Assembly: GCA_022361135.1 (NCBI GenBank)
Contig: JAKSBM010000609.1
Span: 1 to 5,572, forward strand
From: Desulfobacterales bacterium
GTDB lineage: Bacteria; Desulfobacterota; Desulfobacteria; Desulfobacterales; Desulfobacteraceae
Reading direction: 5' to 3'
DNA: 5,572 nt
Shown: piece after piece, positions 5,403 to 5,572 of the stretch
Numbering within the stretch: position 1 is the first letter of the stretch
How the letters are laid out: each line of letters opens with the position of its first letter
Program-made: the position numbers and the translations under genes
Notes under the pieces: generated by a model
What the model was told of the DNA's origin: nothing
The model's database searches: none
The model's input: the letters and a program-made list of their open reading frames with translations, nothing else

Positions 5403-5572
5403 ATGGATAAACAGATAATTGGCCGGGCCCTGGTATTGGTCCTGGCATTGCTCCCCCTTTCCCTGGCCGTGAACCATTTTTCACCGGTGGGAATTCAATG
5501 GGTGGGCCAGTGGGACACGGAACAGGGGGTGATCACCGCCCGTTCAAAGGCCGATGCCGTCCTGCCCGAGGT
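5403..5572 (+). CDS. N-terminus of a membrane-anchored protein, possibly rhodanese-like (3'-truncated)
   Basis: Open frame of 56 codons plus two bases running off the right edge. The ATG at 5403 is the first possible start because an in-frame TGA lies at 5394-5396. Residues 1-3 are polar, about 5-23 form a membrane segment or signal anchor (IIGRALVLVLALLPLSLAV), then NHFSPVGIQWVGQWDT and a charged stretch. This start (hydrophobic anchor, N-x-F/R-S/P-x-G-I-x-x-x-G-x-W) resembles, from memory, periplasmic or membrane-bound rhodanese-like proteins of desulfobacteria and geobacteria, where the sulfurtransferase-fold domain follows. That domain is outside the window, so the assignment is inference. 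No clear Shine-Dalgarno is visible; translation may depend on coupling with the TPR-like gene ending 24 bases upstream. Same-strand position suggests it is the next gene of the murJ operon. Confidence 0.6.
   Translation, partial: MDKQIIGRALVLVLALLPLSLAVNHFSPVGIQWVGQWDTEQGVITARSKADAVLPE

Overview
The window is a chromosomal housekeeping region from a Gram-negative bacterium. LptE, a lipopolysaccharide-assembly lipoprotein, implies an outer membrane. The gene order (leuS-lptE, rpsT, murJ) and the cysteine-rich LeuRS, together with a rhodanese-like tail gene, fit a sulfate-reducer-type lineage (Desulfobacterota, perhaps Desulfobacterales). That placement is inferred from remembered family patterns, not from a search. 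Coding DNA is moderately GC-rich and rich in GCC, CTG and GGC codons. The one strongly AT-rich stretch is the 101-base gap between rpsT and murJ.

Layout. (1) Bases 1-2270 hold leuS without its first ~114 codons, which lie off the left edge. (2) lptE (2272-2778) starts one base after the leuS stop and is probably translationally coupled to it. (3) A strong hairpin with A and T tracts (2788-2836) can terminate transcription from both sides. (4) rpsT (2858-3109) runs on the minus strand, converges on lptE and starts with TTG. (5) The AT-rich gap 3110-3210 carries a good promoter candidate for rpsT and a TATAAT box for murJ, and the two -10 elements overlap. (6) murJ (3211-4755), an FtsB/DivIC-type gene (4758-5039), a small TPR-like gene (5085-5378) and the start of a membrane-anchored protein (5403 to the right edge) run in the same direction and look like one operon.

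Functionally the window joins translation (LeuRS, ribosomal protein S20) with envelope building: LPS export (LptE), lipid II flipping (MurJ) and septum assembly (FtsB/DivIC-like). The last two genes are poorly characterised.

I see no mobile element, CRISPR array, tRNA/rRNA gene, toxin-antitoxin or defence system, and nothing that amounts to a new biological system. The points most worth checking are a His-to-Gly change in the LeuRS editing motif, the back-to-back overlapping rpsT/murJ promoters, the TTG start of rpsT, and the small TPR protein downstream of the FtsB-like gene.
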